NCBI GenBank assembly: GCA_905200545.1
Contig: CAJKKQ010000014.1
Coordinates: 3,510-67,509 of the forward strand
DNA from: an uncultured Oscillibacter sp.
GTDB taxonomy: Bacteria > Bacillota > Clostridia > Oscillospirales > Oscillospiraceae
DNA: 64,000 nt
Direction of reading: 5' to 3'
The position numbers and the translations under genes are program-made. Positions 44,840-53,339 of the stretch are shown piece after piece; the stretch's first letter is position 1, and every line of letters begins with the position of its first letter. The notes under the pieces were generated by a model. The model was not told where the DNA came from, made no database searches, and saw only the letters and a program-made list of their open reading frames with translations.

Positions 44840-45876
44840 TGCTCCATGTGGATATCCGAAAAACACTGGGCGCGTTCCATCTGGAAGCCCGGTTTGACGC
44901 GGAAAACGAGGTCCTGGCCCTGCTGGGCGCTTCCGGCTGCGGGAAATCCGTGACCCTCAAGTGCATTGCCGGGATTCTGACCCCGGATGAGGGCCAGATC
45001 ACTCTGGATGGCATTCCCCTCTTCGACAGCGCCGCCAAAATCGATCTTCCGCCCCAGCGGCGGCAAGTGGGCTATCTCTTTCAGCAGTATGCCCTTTTCC
45101 CCAACATGACGGTCCGGCAGAACATCGCGGTGGCAGTCCGGGAGAAATCCCGCCGCACAGCTGCCGTGACGGAACTGCTTCGCCGCATGGAGCTGGAGGC
45201 AGTGGCGGAGCTGCGGCCCCATCAGCTCTCCGGCGGCCAACAGCAGCGCTGCGCCCTGGCCCGGATCCTGGCATCAGAGCCTCGTACCATTTTGCTGGAC
45301 GAGCCCTTCTCTGCCCTGGACAGCTACCTCAGACAGCAGCTGGAGTTGGAATTGGCGGACACCCTCTCCGCTTTTCCCGGCACCGTGGTGTGGGTCTCCC
45401 ACGACCGGGGCGAGGTCTATCGCAACTGTAACCGGGTGTGTGTCATGGATCATGGCCGCACTCAGCTGCCGGCAGATACCGCCGATCTATTTGCCCATCC
45501 GTCCACGGAAGCTGCCGCCCGTCTCTCCGGATGTGAGAACTTTCTGGATGTTTTGCCGGGAAACGGCACCCTGGTCATTCCCCAGTGGGGTGTTACCCTC
45601 TCCTGCCCTGACGTTCCTCCCTCCGTGCGTCGTGCCGGTATCCGTGCCCGCCGGGTGATCCCATCGGAAGCAGGGGCTTTCAACGCCATTCCCTGCACCG
45701 TAGAGCGGGTAGTGGAGGATCTGACCGCCGCTGCCATACTGCTGCGGCCGGAAAATTCCGCCTCGGGTGCCCCCCTTCTGCGGATGGAACTGGACAGGAC
45801 AGCATGGAGGACCATAGGGGCCCCATCCCGGCTTACCGTATCTGTTGCACCGGAAGATATTCTTTTATTTCAATAA
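44839..45876 (+). CDS. modC: molybdate ABC transporter ATP-binding protein
   Basis: The 345-residue ATPase has Walker A GASGCGKS, the Q-loop LFQQYALFPNMTV, the signature LSGGQQQRCALAR, Walker B ILLDEPFSALD and the H-loop WVSHD. A C-terminal ~100-residue region is consistent with the regulatory Mop-type domain of ModC. The ATG at 44839 overlaps the modB stop; AAAGGAGG lies upstream. It energises molybdate uptake for the cofactor genes around it. Confidence 0.95.
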   Translation: MLHVDIRKTLGAFHLEARFDAENEVLALLGASGCGKSVTLKCIAGILTPDEGQITLDGIPLFDSAAKIDLPPQRRQVGYLFQQYALFPNMTVRQNIAVAVREKSRRTAAVTELLRRMELEAVAELRPHQLSGGQQQRCALARILASEPRTILLDEPFSALDSYLRQQLELELADTLSAFPGTVVWVSHDRGEVYRNCNRVCVMDHGRTQLPADTADLFAHPSTEAAARLSGCENFLDVLPGNGTLVIPQWGVTLSCPDVPPSVRRAGIRARRVIPSEAGAFNAIPCTVERVVEDLTAAAILLRPENSASGAPLLRMELDRTAWRTIGAPSRLTVSVAPEDILLFQ

Positions 45877-45896
45877 CTGTAAAGGAGAATTACCTT

Positions 45897-46394
45897 ATGT
45901 TCACAGCCGCCGTCATCACCGTCAGTGACCGCAGCTTTCGGGGAGAACGCCCCGACGCAGGCGGCCCTCTTGTCGCCGAAATACTCCAGTCCGCCGGGTA
46001 TAAAATCCAGACCGCCCTGGTGGTACCGGATGAACAGATCCGTATCGAAGCCGCCCTGCGGGCACTGTGTGATGAGCATCCGGTGAATCTGATCGTCACC
46101 ACCGGCGGCACCGGCTTCTCTCCCCGGGACGTAACACCGGAAGCCACCCTGGCTGTGTGCCAGCGGCTGACACCGGGGATCCCGGAGGCCATGCGCCATG
46201 CCTCCATGCAGATCACACCCCGGGGAATGCTCTCCAGGGCTCAGGCAGGTATCCGGGGCGGAACCCTGATCGTGAACCTTCCAGGATCCCCCAAAGCTGC
46301 CAAGGAGAATCTGGAGGCAGTCCTCCCCTCCTTGGCTCATGGCCTGGAGATGCTCTCCGGTGCCCCCGCTGACTGCGCCGCTCTCAAGGACTGA
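45897..46394 (+). CDS. mogA: MogA/MoaB family molybdopterin adenylyltransferase
   Basis: The 165-residue protein has the MPT-binding signature LIVTTGGTGFSPRDVTPEA and LIVNLPGSPKAAKENL. This family adenylates molybdopterin before Mo insertion by MoeA. It follows modC by 20 bp and ends the Mo unit at a terminator. With MoaA, MoaC, the MoeA-like protein and ModABC, only the MoaD/MoaE step is not seen in this window. Confidence 0.93.
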   Translation: MFTAAVITVSDRSFRGERPDAGGPLVAEILQSAGYKIQTALVVPDEQIRIEAALRALCDEHPVNLIVTTGGTGFSPRDVTPEATLAVCQRLTPGIPEAMRHASMQITPRGMLSRAQAGIRGGTLIVNLPGSPKAAKENLEAVLPSLAHGLEMLSGAPADCAALKD

Positions 46395-46446
46395 CCTGCT
46401 GCGAAGATGTCCCTCTCCTTTCCCGGTAGGTTTTGATGAAACATAC

Positions 46447-46480
46447 AAAAAGGACGCCTCAAATTGAGACGTCCTTTTTT
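46447..46480. terminator. bidirectional intrinsic terminator
   Basis: A stem AAAAAGGACG-x-CTCAA/TTGAG-x-CGTCCTTTTT has T-runs on both strands. The mismatch becomes a U-G wobble on the minus strand, so it also serves the converging PBP gene. Confidence 0.88.
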
Positions 46481-46482
46481 CG

Positions 46483-49161
46483 TCAGGTTCCGCTGTTCCA
46501 GAATCCGCTCCACCAGTCATCCCCGGCATTGCCGGTATTTCCACCACCGGAGTTTCCGCCGCTGGAATTTCCACCGGTATTGCTTTCGGAGTTTCCGTTG
46601 TTGGAATCATCCATATTCTCGTCTCCGAATCCGCCGGAGGGATCATAGTTGGGATCATTGGGATCAATGGCGGGATTCTCTCCGTCCTCTGGATTCTCCG
46701 GTACCACAGTTTCCGAGGAGTGAACCGTGCAGCCAGTCTCCGCAAAGGCCTCCTCCACGGTGCTCAGCAGATACGCATCGTCATCCGCTTTGATATTGGG
46801 CCCGTAGTCCTCCCGGACGTGATCCAGAAATGCCCTCTGCACCACAGAGCTCTCCGGGCAGTACTCGCCGGCCAGGCAGTTGCCCTCCGTGCAGTAATCC
46901 CGCACCACGTGCATGGTACAGGTCTCGGTGGGCGCTGTTCCCGCCGCCACCGTCACCGTTTGGATCCGATCCTGCCGGGGATCCAGGGCGCAGGCTTCAC
47001 CAGCCAGCATGCCGCTGTCCTTGCAGACTTGAACAGTAACCAGCCCGCTGGAAGGCGTTTCAAAATCCTTGTAGGGCAGGTCTTCATGGACTTGCTGCAT
47101 GATTTTTTTCCAGAGGGTGATAGCGGGGTTGCCGTTATAGCTGACCCGGGCATTGTACTGATAGCCCGTCCACACTGCCGCCACATAGTAAGGCGTGTAG
47201 CCCACGAAATAGCGGGTGTAGTTATCGTTGGTGGTACCGGTCTTACCGGCAATGGTCATGCCGCTGAAGTTTGCGCTGGAGCCGGTGCCGTTGGCCACAG
47301 CTCCCTTGAGCAACTTGTTCATGAAGTAGGCGGTGGTCTCCTTCATGGCCTCCTCACTCTGGGTCTCGTTCTCCAGAACCACATTGCCGTCCCGGTCCTC
47401 CACCCGGACATAGGTTCGGGGAGAGTTGTAGATTCCGCCGTTGGCAAAAGTGGAGTAGGCCGCTGCCATCTCCACGGTGGACAGGCCGTAGGTGAGGCCG
47501 CCCAGACCCAGAGGGCTCTCATTCATATCCTGGGCCACCAGCCCCAGATGCAGGTTCTCTGTGGCAAAGGCATAGGCCTCCGTTACGCCTACCCGCTCCA
47601 GAGCCTGGATGGCCACCGTGTTGATGGACTTGGCCACACCGGTAGCCAAGGTGGTCATGCCCGTATAGGTGTTGGGGGAGTTTTTGGGCCACGGCGTGCC
47701 GTTGAGCAGCCGGACAGGATAGTTATCAAAGGTGGAAGCCATGGTGATGGCCCCCGCGTCCAGTGCCGGGGCATATACCGTCACCGGCTTGATGGAGGAG
47801 CCCGGCTGGCGCTTTTGCGTGGCATAGTTGGTAATGAGGTTGCCGGTCTTCTCCCCCATGTCGCCTACCAAGGCCACGATGTCACCGGTATAGGGATCCA
47901 TGATGGTGATGCCGGATCGGATGGGCTGACCATCCGAGGAGGTGAGGTTATTGAGGTTGCCCCGATCTTCATAGACAGACTCCGCGATCTCCTGGATCTC
48001 CGGGTCCAGGGTGGTGTAGATCTTATAGCCGCCGCTGTAGAGCAGCGTCCGGGCCTCGCCCTCGGAAATCCCTTTCACTTCCGCCAGATCCTTGGAGACA
48101 TCCAGAATCACCTGGTCCACGAACCAGGAGTTGATGCCGCTGGCACCGGAGACCTCCGTTGTCAGACTTTCGGTGGAGGTGGTGCCGTCGGTAAACTGCA
48201 GGACCTCGTCCTTGGCCGCCTGGGCCTCCTCCTCCGTGAGGAAGGGTCCCCAGGTGCTGGAGTCCATATAGTCCCCCTCCAGGGTGGCGGGACCCACCAC
48301 TTCTTTGCTGCACATTTTGTCCAAGATCCGCTCCTGGCGCTCCTTGTTCAACTCCCGTGGGGTCTTGTACCGGATGGTGCCGTCATCCTGCTCCACTGGG
48401 ACCTCAATGTCGGACATGGGTCCATACATGGAGGGGTTGTTGGTGATGGCGATGAGGCAGGCGCACTCCGCCGTGGTCAACTCACTGACATCCTTTCCAA
48501 AGTAGAACTGGGCGGCCGTCTGCACGCCGTAGCAGTTCTTGCCCAGGTAAATATAGTTGAGATACAGCTCCAGAATGTCCTTCTTGCTGTAATTCTTCTC
48601 AAACTCCAATGCCCGGAAGATCTCCCGGACCTTGCGATTGACGGTACCGGCATTGTCCAAGGTCATGTTCTTGAGCAGCTGCTGGGTGATGGTGGAACCG
48701 CCGAAGGTATCCCGCATGCCGATGAACATGTTCAGTGTGGCGCCGGCAGTCCGCTTCCAGTCTACGCCGTTATGCTCAAAGAACCGCTCATCCTCGATGG
48801 CCACCACCGCCTGCCACAGGGCATCCGGCACATCCTCGATATCCACCCAGACGCGGTTCACTTCCCCGTAGAGGGTCTGATACTCCTTCCACTCCTGGGT
48901 CTCCTTGTCCTGATAGTAGACAAAGGAGCTGTAGCTCATGTTGTAGTCGTCCGCGTTGACATACAGGGTGGGCGCCAGGGTGGTATTGACGTACTTCATA
49001 AAGATACCGGCGATGATGGCAGACGTGCACACCCCGATCAGCACCAATGTCCCCAAAACAAACAGCACCCGATGGCCTGCGCTGCTCCCCTGCCGCTTCT
49101 TTTTGGTCCCCTGCCGGTGGGGGGGCCGCTCAGGAATGGATTCCCGCTTTCCGTGCTCCAA
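46483..49161 (-). CDS. class A penicillin-binding protein (PBP1A type)
   Basis: The 892-residue bifunctional wall enzyme has a basic cytoplasmic tail, a membrane anchor (about residues 32-55), a glycosyltransferase family 51 domain (AIEDERFFEHNGVDWKR, GGSTITQQLLKN) and a transpeptidase domain (SSIK at QPGSSIKPVT, GKTGTT). The last ~60 residues are a Gly/Asn/Ser-rich low-complexity tail. The TTG at 49161 is preferred: AAAGGAGGT lies 8 bp upstream, and the longer ATG-initiated reading has no such site. It is a single-gene unit. Confidence 0.94.
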   Translation of the reverse strand: MEHGKRESIPERPPHRQGTKKKRQGSSAGHRVLFVLGTLVLIGVCTSAIIAGIFMKYVNTTLAPTLYVNADDYNMSYSSFVYYQDKETQEWKEYQTLYGEVNRVWVDIEDVPDALWQAVVAIEDERFFEHNGVDWKRTAGATLNMFIGMRDTFGGSTITQQLLKNMTLDNAGTVNRKVREIFRALEFEKNYSKKDILELYLNYIYLGKNCYGVQTAAQFYFGKDVSELTTAECACLIAITNNPSMYGPMSDIEVPVEQDDGTIRYKTPRELNKERQERILDKMCSKEVVGPATLEGDYMDSSTWGPFLTEEEAQAAKDEVLQFTDGTTSTESLTTEVSGASGINSWFVDQVILDVSKDLAEVKGISEGEARTLLYSGGYKIYTTLDPEIQEIAESVYEDRGNLNNLTSSDGQPIRSGITIMDPYTGDIVALVGDMGEKTGNLITNYATQKRQPGSSIKPVTVYAPALDAGAITMASTFDNYPVRLLNGTPWPKNSPNTYTGMTTLATGVAKSINTVAIQALERVGVTEAYAFATENLHLGLVAQDMNESPLGLGGLTYGLSTVEMAAAYSTFANGGIYNSPRTYVRVEDRDGNVVLENETQSEEAMKETTAYFMNKLLKGAVANGTGSSANFSGMTIAGKTGTTNDNYTRYFVGYTPYYVAAVWTGYQYNARVSYNGNPAITLWKKIMQQVHEDLPYKDFETPSSGLVTVQVCKDSGMLAGEACALDPRQDRIQTVTVAAGTAPTETCTMHVVRDYCTEGNCLAGEYCPESSVVQRAFLDHVREDYGPNIKADDDAYLLSTVEEAFAETGCTVHSSETVVPENPEDGENPAIDPNDPNYDPSGGFGDENMDDSNNGNSESNTGGNSSGGNSGGGNTGNAGDDWWSGFWNSGT

Positions 49162-49255
49162 CTCAGGGCACCTCCTTTGCTCAGATTTTTGTAGGGGATT
49201 CTCCCCCGTTGCTGTGCCGTGCCGCCGCATGGCGCGTGGCCGCACGAATCCATAA

Positions 49256-49283
49256 TATCTACTATTCTAACATCCCGTGTCAA
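49256..49283 (-). promoter_or_regulatory. possible promoter of the class A PBP gene
   Basis: On the minus strand TTGACA (49283-49278), a 16-bp spacer and TAGATA (49261-49256) are found. The leader would be about 90 nt. Confidence 0.45.
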
Positions 49284-49403
49284 TATTGAAAAAGTCGTAA
49301 TTCGTCAAGAAAAAGTTCCCTGTTCGCATGGGTTTCTTTGTTTTGGGCAGGATAATCCCGTCAGTTCCTTTGAGCTTTTCCGTATTTTCAAAACTTCCGG
49401 CCC

Positions 49404-49432
49404 TTGCAATCTTTCCGGAAGTCAGTTACAAT
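49404..49432 (+). promoter_or_regulatory. promoter of the DUF1292 gene
   Basis: TTGCAA (49404-49409), a 17-bp spacer and TACAAT (49427-49432) lie 32 bp before the ATG. Confidence 0.65.
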
Positions 49433-49464
49433 AATGCCAGCATACACGAAAGGAGCATGCGCAC

Positions 49465-49752
49465 ATGAGTGAGGAGTTCGGCCCCACTTTCCTGACAGTC
49501 ACCGATGAGGACGGTCAGGAGATCGTTTTGGAATTCGTCTCCGCTCTGGAGTATAACGGGCAGCAGTATCAGGCGTTTTTCCCCGCTGAGACCGAGGGCG
49601 AAGAAGAAGATCCGGACAGCGGTCTTGTGATTTTGAAGGTCATCCATGAAGACGGTGAGGATCTGCTTTCCACCCTGGACTCCGATGAGGAACTGGATGC
49701 AGTCTATGAGCGCTTTATGGAAGAACTGTTCGACGAGGAAGACGATGGCTGA
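49465..49752 (+). CDS. DUF1292 domain protein
   Basis: The 95-residue, very acidic protein matches DUF1292 (FLTVTDEDGQEIVLEFVSALEYNGQQYQAFFP, in pieces, then EEDPDSGLVILKVI). The family is common in Firmicutes, often near yrrK/ruvX and alaS, and has no known function. AGGAG precedes the ATG. It ends just before the 6S RNA gene with no clear terminator between. Confidence 0.88.
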   Translation: MSEEFGPTFLTVTDEDGQEIVLEFVSALEYNGQQYQAFFPAETEGEEEDPDSGLVILKVIHEDGEDLLSTLDSDEELDAVYERFMEELFDEEDDG

Positions 49753-49793
49753 GAGCGCGGTTTCGATTGCATTCCGCCGCTTTTTGTGATACG

Positions 49794-50008
49794 TTGTAAA
49801 GGATCCCTGCGGGGTTCGTGATAGGTCTTTTTTTAACCCACATTTCGTTATAAGGGATGCCGGATCAGTCCGTGGTTCGCAGGCCTCCCGACTGCCGTCT
49901 GCGGTTGGAAGTTGGAAGCGATAAAGCGGGCTGGAGGCGACCCACCTGGCCTTGAAGGTGCAGGTTATAACGAGTCCTACACGGCCGCTGCGGGGATCTT
50001 CCTGTATT
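49794..50008 (+). ncRNA. ssrS: 6S RNA (SsrS)
   Basis: A gene-free region of ~215 nt folds with a closing stem GATCCCTGCGG (about 49801-49811) against CTGCGGGGATC (about 49988-49998). Long imperfect arms lie inside, such as TAACCCAC...GTTATAAGGGAT and GGAGGCGACCCACCTGGCC...GGTGCAGGTTATAACG, with an open centre. This is the 6S layout, which mimics an open promoter and binds the housekeeping RNA polymerase. Sequence words match clostridial 6S RNAs as I recall them. It is followed by a terminator at 50019-50049. Exact ends are estimated. Confidence 0.8.
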
Positions 50009-50018
50009 GTCGGCACCG

Positions 50019-50049
50019 GCGGAGCAGAAAAACACTGCTCCGCTTTTTT
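50019..50049 (+). terminator. intrinsic terminator of 6S RNA
   Basis: A 9-bp perfect stem GCGGAGCAG/CTGCTCCGC (50019-50027 with 50035-50043) is followed by TTTTTT. Confidence 0.88.
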
Positions 50050-50106
50050 ACTGGCGTAATTTGCCCCAATCTCCGCCCCAGAACCGGAATTCCAGAGAAT
50101 TTCCCC

Positions 50107-50135
50107 TTGCACATGCGGCGCTTTTCCATTATAAT
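50107..50135 (+). promoter_or_regulatory. promoter of the peptidylprolyl isomerase gene
   Basis: TTGCAC (50107-50112), a 17-bp spacer and a perfect TATAAT (50130-50135) lie 65 bp before the ATG. Confidence 0.75.
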
Positions 50136-50200
50136 AAGCGAGTGCGTAATTACGGTTTCTTGCGAACCTTGCACCAATACTTGAGAGGACTGAAACACAA

Positions 50201-51733
50201 ATGAGCGCATCAAGAGAAAAGAAAAACCGGCAGGATCTCTCCGGTTCCGACTGGAGCAATCCCAAGACCGCCCGTGAGGCACAGCAGCGCAAGGAGGAAA
50301 AGCGTACCAACATCCTCTATGGCACCATTGGCGTGGTATTTTTGATCGTGGCGATCATCGCAGTGATCTGGAAATCCAACATCATTCCCAAGATGGCTAC
50401 TGCCGCTACCATCAACGGTGAAAAATACACCGCCGCTGAGGTCAATTATTACTTCCAGAACTATTACACCAACTGGGTGAACCAGAACTATTACTATCTC
50501 AGCTATATCGGTCTGGACACCACCGCCGATCTGCGGGATCAGACCTACAGCGACGACCAGTCCTGGTTCGACTTCTTCATGGAGCAGACCCTGGACTACA
50601 TGACCAGCGTCCAGGCCCTCAATGACGCCGCCGCTGAGGAAGGCTTCACCTGGGACGATGAGATGCAGGCCGACTATGACAGCTCTCTGGAGGCTCTCAA
50701 GAGCACTGCTTCCAGCTATGGTTACACGGAAAAGCAGTACCTGGGCATGATCTACGGCAGCACCATGACCGAAAAGGTGTATCAGGAACAGCTCAAGCGT
50801 TCCCTCCTGGCCCAGTATTATTCTCAGGATCATCAGGACAACCTGACCTATACGGAAGACGAGCTCACCGCCGCTTATAACGAGGATCCCAACGCTTACG
50901 ATCAGGTATCTTACCAGTATGTCCGCATCAGCGGCGCTGCCGCCACTACGGACGAAGACGGCAACGAGATTGAGGTCACCGATGAGATGACCGCCCAGGC
51001 CATGGCTGATGCCAAGGCTACCGCCGATCAGCTCTATGCCGACTGGCAGGCTGGCGGCGATCTGGAGCAGCTGGCGGATGACGCAGGACTTTCTGTCACC
51101 TCTGCCGAAGCCGGCACTTACAGTGACAGCGTTGTCATGAACTGGCTCTTTGACTCTGCCCGCCAGGCCGGCGATACCGCCGTGCTGGAGGACACCGACG
51201 GCTCCGCCTACTATGTGGTGGGCTTCAACGAGCGGCTCCACGATTATCACCCCATCAATGTCCGCCACATTCTCATCCAGCCGGAGGATTCTGAGCTGAG
51301 CTCCGATGACGAGGGTTACGAGGCCGATGTGGAGGCCAAGGACGCCGAGGCCAAGCAGAAGGCCGAGGATCTGCTGGCTCAGTGGAAGGCCGGCGAGGCC
51401 ACTGAGGACTCCTTTGCCGAACTGGCCAAGGAGAACTCTACGGACTCCAATGCCGCCCAGGGCGGTCTCTACGAGGATGTCACGCTCGGCACCATGGTCT
51501 CCGAGTTTGAGGACTGGTGTTTCGATCCCGCCCGTCAGAGCGGCGACACCGGCATCGTGAAGACCACCTACGGCTACCACATCATGTACTTCGTGGGTAC
51601 CGCTCCCGAGACCTACTGGGAGCTGCAGGTCACCAATGCTCTCAAGTCCGATGACATGGCCACTTGGAGCGAGGAGAAAGTTGAAGGCTATACCGCTGAG
51701 CAGAGCTCCTTCGGTATGCGGTTCGTTGGCTGA
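50201..51733 (+). CDS. membrane-anchored parvulin-type peptidylprolyl isomerase
   Basis: The 510-residue protein has a cytoplasmic N-terminus of ~37 residues and a single membrane anchor (NILYGTIGVVFLIVAIIAVIW, about 38-58) with no lipobox, unlike PrsA lipoproteins. A SurA/PrsA-like helical N-domain and a parvulin domain around residues ~345-465 (NVRHILIQPEDSEL, DSFAELAKENSTD, YGYHIMYFVG) follow. An acidic insertion splits the parvulin region. It probably helps exported proteins fold at the membrane surface. The central part (~230-340) may be a second, degenerate parvulin-like domain. Confidence 0.88.
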   Translation: MSASREKKNRQDLSGSDWSNPKTAREAQQRKEEKRTNILYGTIGVVFLIVAIIAVIWKSNIIPKMATAATINGEKYTAAEVNYYFQNYYTNWVNQNYYYLSYIGLDTTADLRDQTYSDDQSWFDFFMEQTLDYMTSVQALNDAAAEEGFTWDDEMQADYDSSLEALKSTASSYGYTEKQYLGMIYGSTMTEKVYQEQLKRSLLAQYYSQDHQDNLTYTEDELTAAYNEDPNAYDQVSYQYVRISGAAATTDEDGNEIEVTDEMTAQAMADAKATADQLYADWQAGGDLEQLADDAGLSVTSAEAGTYSDSVVMNWLFDSARQAGDTAVLEDTDGSAYYVVGFNERLHDYHPINVRHILIQPEDSELSSDDEGYEADVEAKDAEAKQKAEDLLAQWKAGEATEDSFAELAKENSTDSNAAQGGLYEDVTLGTMVSEFEDWCFDPARQSGDTGIVKTTYGYHIMYFVGTAPETYWELQVTNALKSDDMATWSEEKVEGYTAEQSSFGMRFVG

Positions 51734-51744
51734 TTGATTCAGGC

Positions 51745-51780
51745 AAAAGATGCCGGCTTTTTAAAGCCGGCATCTTTTTT
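51745..51780 (+). terminator. intrinsic terminator
   Basis: The long perfect stem AAAGATGCCGGCTTT/AAAGCCGGCATCTTT is followed by a T-run and lies just after the isomerase gene. Confidence 0.92.
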
Positions 51781-51823
51781 CCGGGGAAAACTCCCCCAAA
51801 CAGGAAAAGGAGACAAGCACGCT

Positions 51824-52561
51824 ATGGAAAATCAATTCCTCCGCAGTGAAATGCTCTGGGGGCCGGAGGCTCAGGCCCGCCTGGCGGCAAGCCACGTGAT
51901 TCTCTTCGGTCTGGGGGGTGTGGGCAGCTATACGGCGGAGTGTCTGGCCCGGGCGGGTGTCGGTGAACTGACGCTGGTAGATCAGGATACCGTAAGCCTC
52001 ACCAACCTGAACCGCCAGCTGGAAGCCCTCCACTCCACCTTGGAGCAGCCCAAGGTGCAGGCAGTGGCCCGGCGGCTGCTGGATATCAATCCCGCTCTGG
52101 TGCTCCATCCCATCCACGCCACCTACGACGCCGCCCATCGGGAGCAGTTTTTCCCGGAGGGCTGCCGGTATGACTACATTGCAGATGCCATCGACCTGGT
52201 CTCCTGCAAGCTGGATCTGGCCCAGACCGCCCGTCGCCTGGGAATCCCCCTGGTGATGGCCCTGGGTACCGGCAACAAGCTGGATCCCTCCCTCCTGCGT
52301 CTGACAGACCTGTCCAAGACTTACGGATGCCCCCTGGCAAGGGTCATGCGCCGTGAACTTCGGCGGCTGGGGATGGAACATGTAAAAGTAGTATTCAGTC
52401 CTGAGGAAGCTGTGGAGGCGCAACAGCTGGAGGCCCCACCGCCGGGGCGCCGCAGTGTACCAGGCAGCACCCCCTGGGTTCCCGCCGCCGCCGGGCTGCT
52501 GCTGGGCAGTGCCATTGTGCGGGATCTCATTGTAGGAAAAGGAGGCGTCGTCCCATGCTGA
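51824..52561 (+). CDS. tcdA: tRNA threonylcarbamoyladenosine dehydratase
   Basis: The 245-residue E1-like ThiF-family protein cyclises t6A in tRNA to ct6A using ATP. The nucleotide motif FGLGGVGSYTAECLARAG (residues ~28-45), the VDQDTVSLTNLNRQ segment and the DAIDLVSCKLDL loop are typical of TcdA/YgdL. The ATG at 51824 has AAAGGAG upstream. Its end overlaps the DUF554 gene by 7 bp. Confidence 0.9.
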   Translation: MENQFLRSEMLWGPEAQARLAASHVILFGLGGVGSYTAECLARAGVGELTLVDQDTVSLTNLNRQLEALHSTLEQPKVQAVARRLLDINPALVLHPIHATYDAAHREQFFPEGCRYDYIADAIDLVSCKLDLAQTARRLGIPLVMALGTGNKLDPSLLRLTDLSKTYGCPLARVMRRELRRLGMEHVKVVFSPEEAVEAQQLEAPPPGRRSVPGSTPWVPAAAGLLLGSAIVRDLIVGKGGVVPC

Positions 52562-53289
52562 CCGGCACCATTGTCAATGTACTGGCTATTTTAGTCGGTT
52601 CCGCCGTCGGGCTGCTTATCAAGTGGCTGGGTACCCGCTTCTCCACGCTCTTTGCCGGGGCTACCAATACAGGACTGCGCCTACAAACCATCATCACCCA
52701 GGGTGCCGCCTTGTGCGTGATGTATCTGGGCATCAGCGGCTGTCTGGAAGGGGAACACTCCCTGATCTCGATCTTATCCATGGTGATGGGCTGTCTGATT
52801 GGAGAACTGCTGGATCTGAACGGACGGATGCAGACACTGGGCAACTGGGTACAGGAGCGTACAAAGCGGGTCTTTCACGAAGGCGGCACAGCTACCATTG
52901 CAGAGGGCTTTCTCACAGCCAGCCTTCTCTTCTGCGTGGGAGCCATGGCCATTGTGGGCGCTCTCAACGACGGCCTTACCGGCAATCACGACATGCTTTT
53001 TGCCAAAGCCATGCTGGACGGGATCATCTCCATCGTCTTCGCCTCCTCTCTGGGGATCGGCGTGGCATTCTCCGCCGTGGCGGTGTTTCTCTATCAGGGC
53101 AGCATCTCCCTGCTGGCCGCCTTCCTGGCGCCGCTGCTGCAAAACGACACCGTCATCGGTGAGATGACCTGTGTGGGCTCCCTGCTGATCATCGCCCTGT
53201 CCTTGAACATGCTGAATATCACCAAGATCAAGGTGATGAATATGGTTCCGGCGATTTTCTTCCCCATCCTCCTCTGCCAGTTCCTGTGA
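52555..53289 (+). CDS. DUF554 family membrane protein
   Basis: The 244-residue protein has about seven hydrophobic segments and the family pattern: GTIVNVLAILVGSAVGLLIK at the start, EGFLTASLLFCVGAMAIVGALNDGL and a C-terminal LLIIALSLNMLNI. DUF554 (YdfK-like) proteins are putative transporters of unknown substrate. The start overlaps tcdA; it ends at a strong terminator. Confidence 0.9.
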   Translation: MLTGTIVNVLAILVGSAVGLLIKWLGTRFSTLFAGATNTGLRLQTIITQGAALCVMYLGISGCLEGEHSLISILSMVMGCLIGELLDLNGRMQTLGNWVQERTKRVFHEGGTATIAEGFLTASLLFCVGAMAIVGALNDGLTGNHDMLFAKAMLDGIISIVFASSLGIGVAFSAVAVFLYQGSISLLAAFLAPLLQNDTVIGEMTCVGSLLIIALSLNMLNITKIKVMNMVPAIFFPILLCQFL

Positions 53290-53302
53290 AGTCGTACATA
53301 GC

Positions 53303-53332
53303 AAAAGAGACGGCATAAGCCGTCTCTTTTTG
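53303..53332. terminator. bidirectional intrinsic terminator
   Basis: A 12-bp stem AAAAGAGACGGC/GCCGTCTCTTTT has a 4-nt loop and T-runs on both strands. It lies between DUF554 and the converging anti-sigma gene. Confidence 0.92.
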
Positions 53333-53339
53333 ATTGGGG

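Noticed and set aside
49794..50008. tmRNA or RNase P RNA as the identity of the structured region
   Set aside because: No tag-peptide frame, tRNA-like end or RNase P conserved core is seen. The closing stem and open centre suit 6S RNA.
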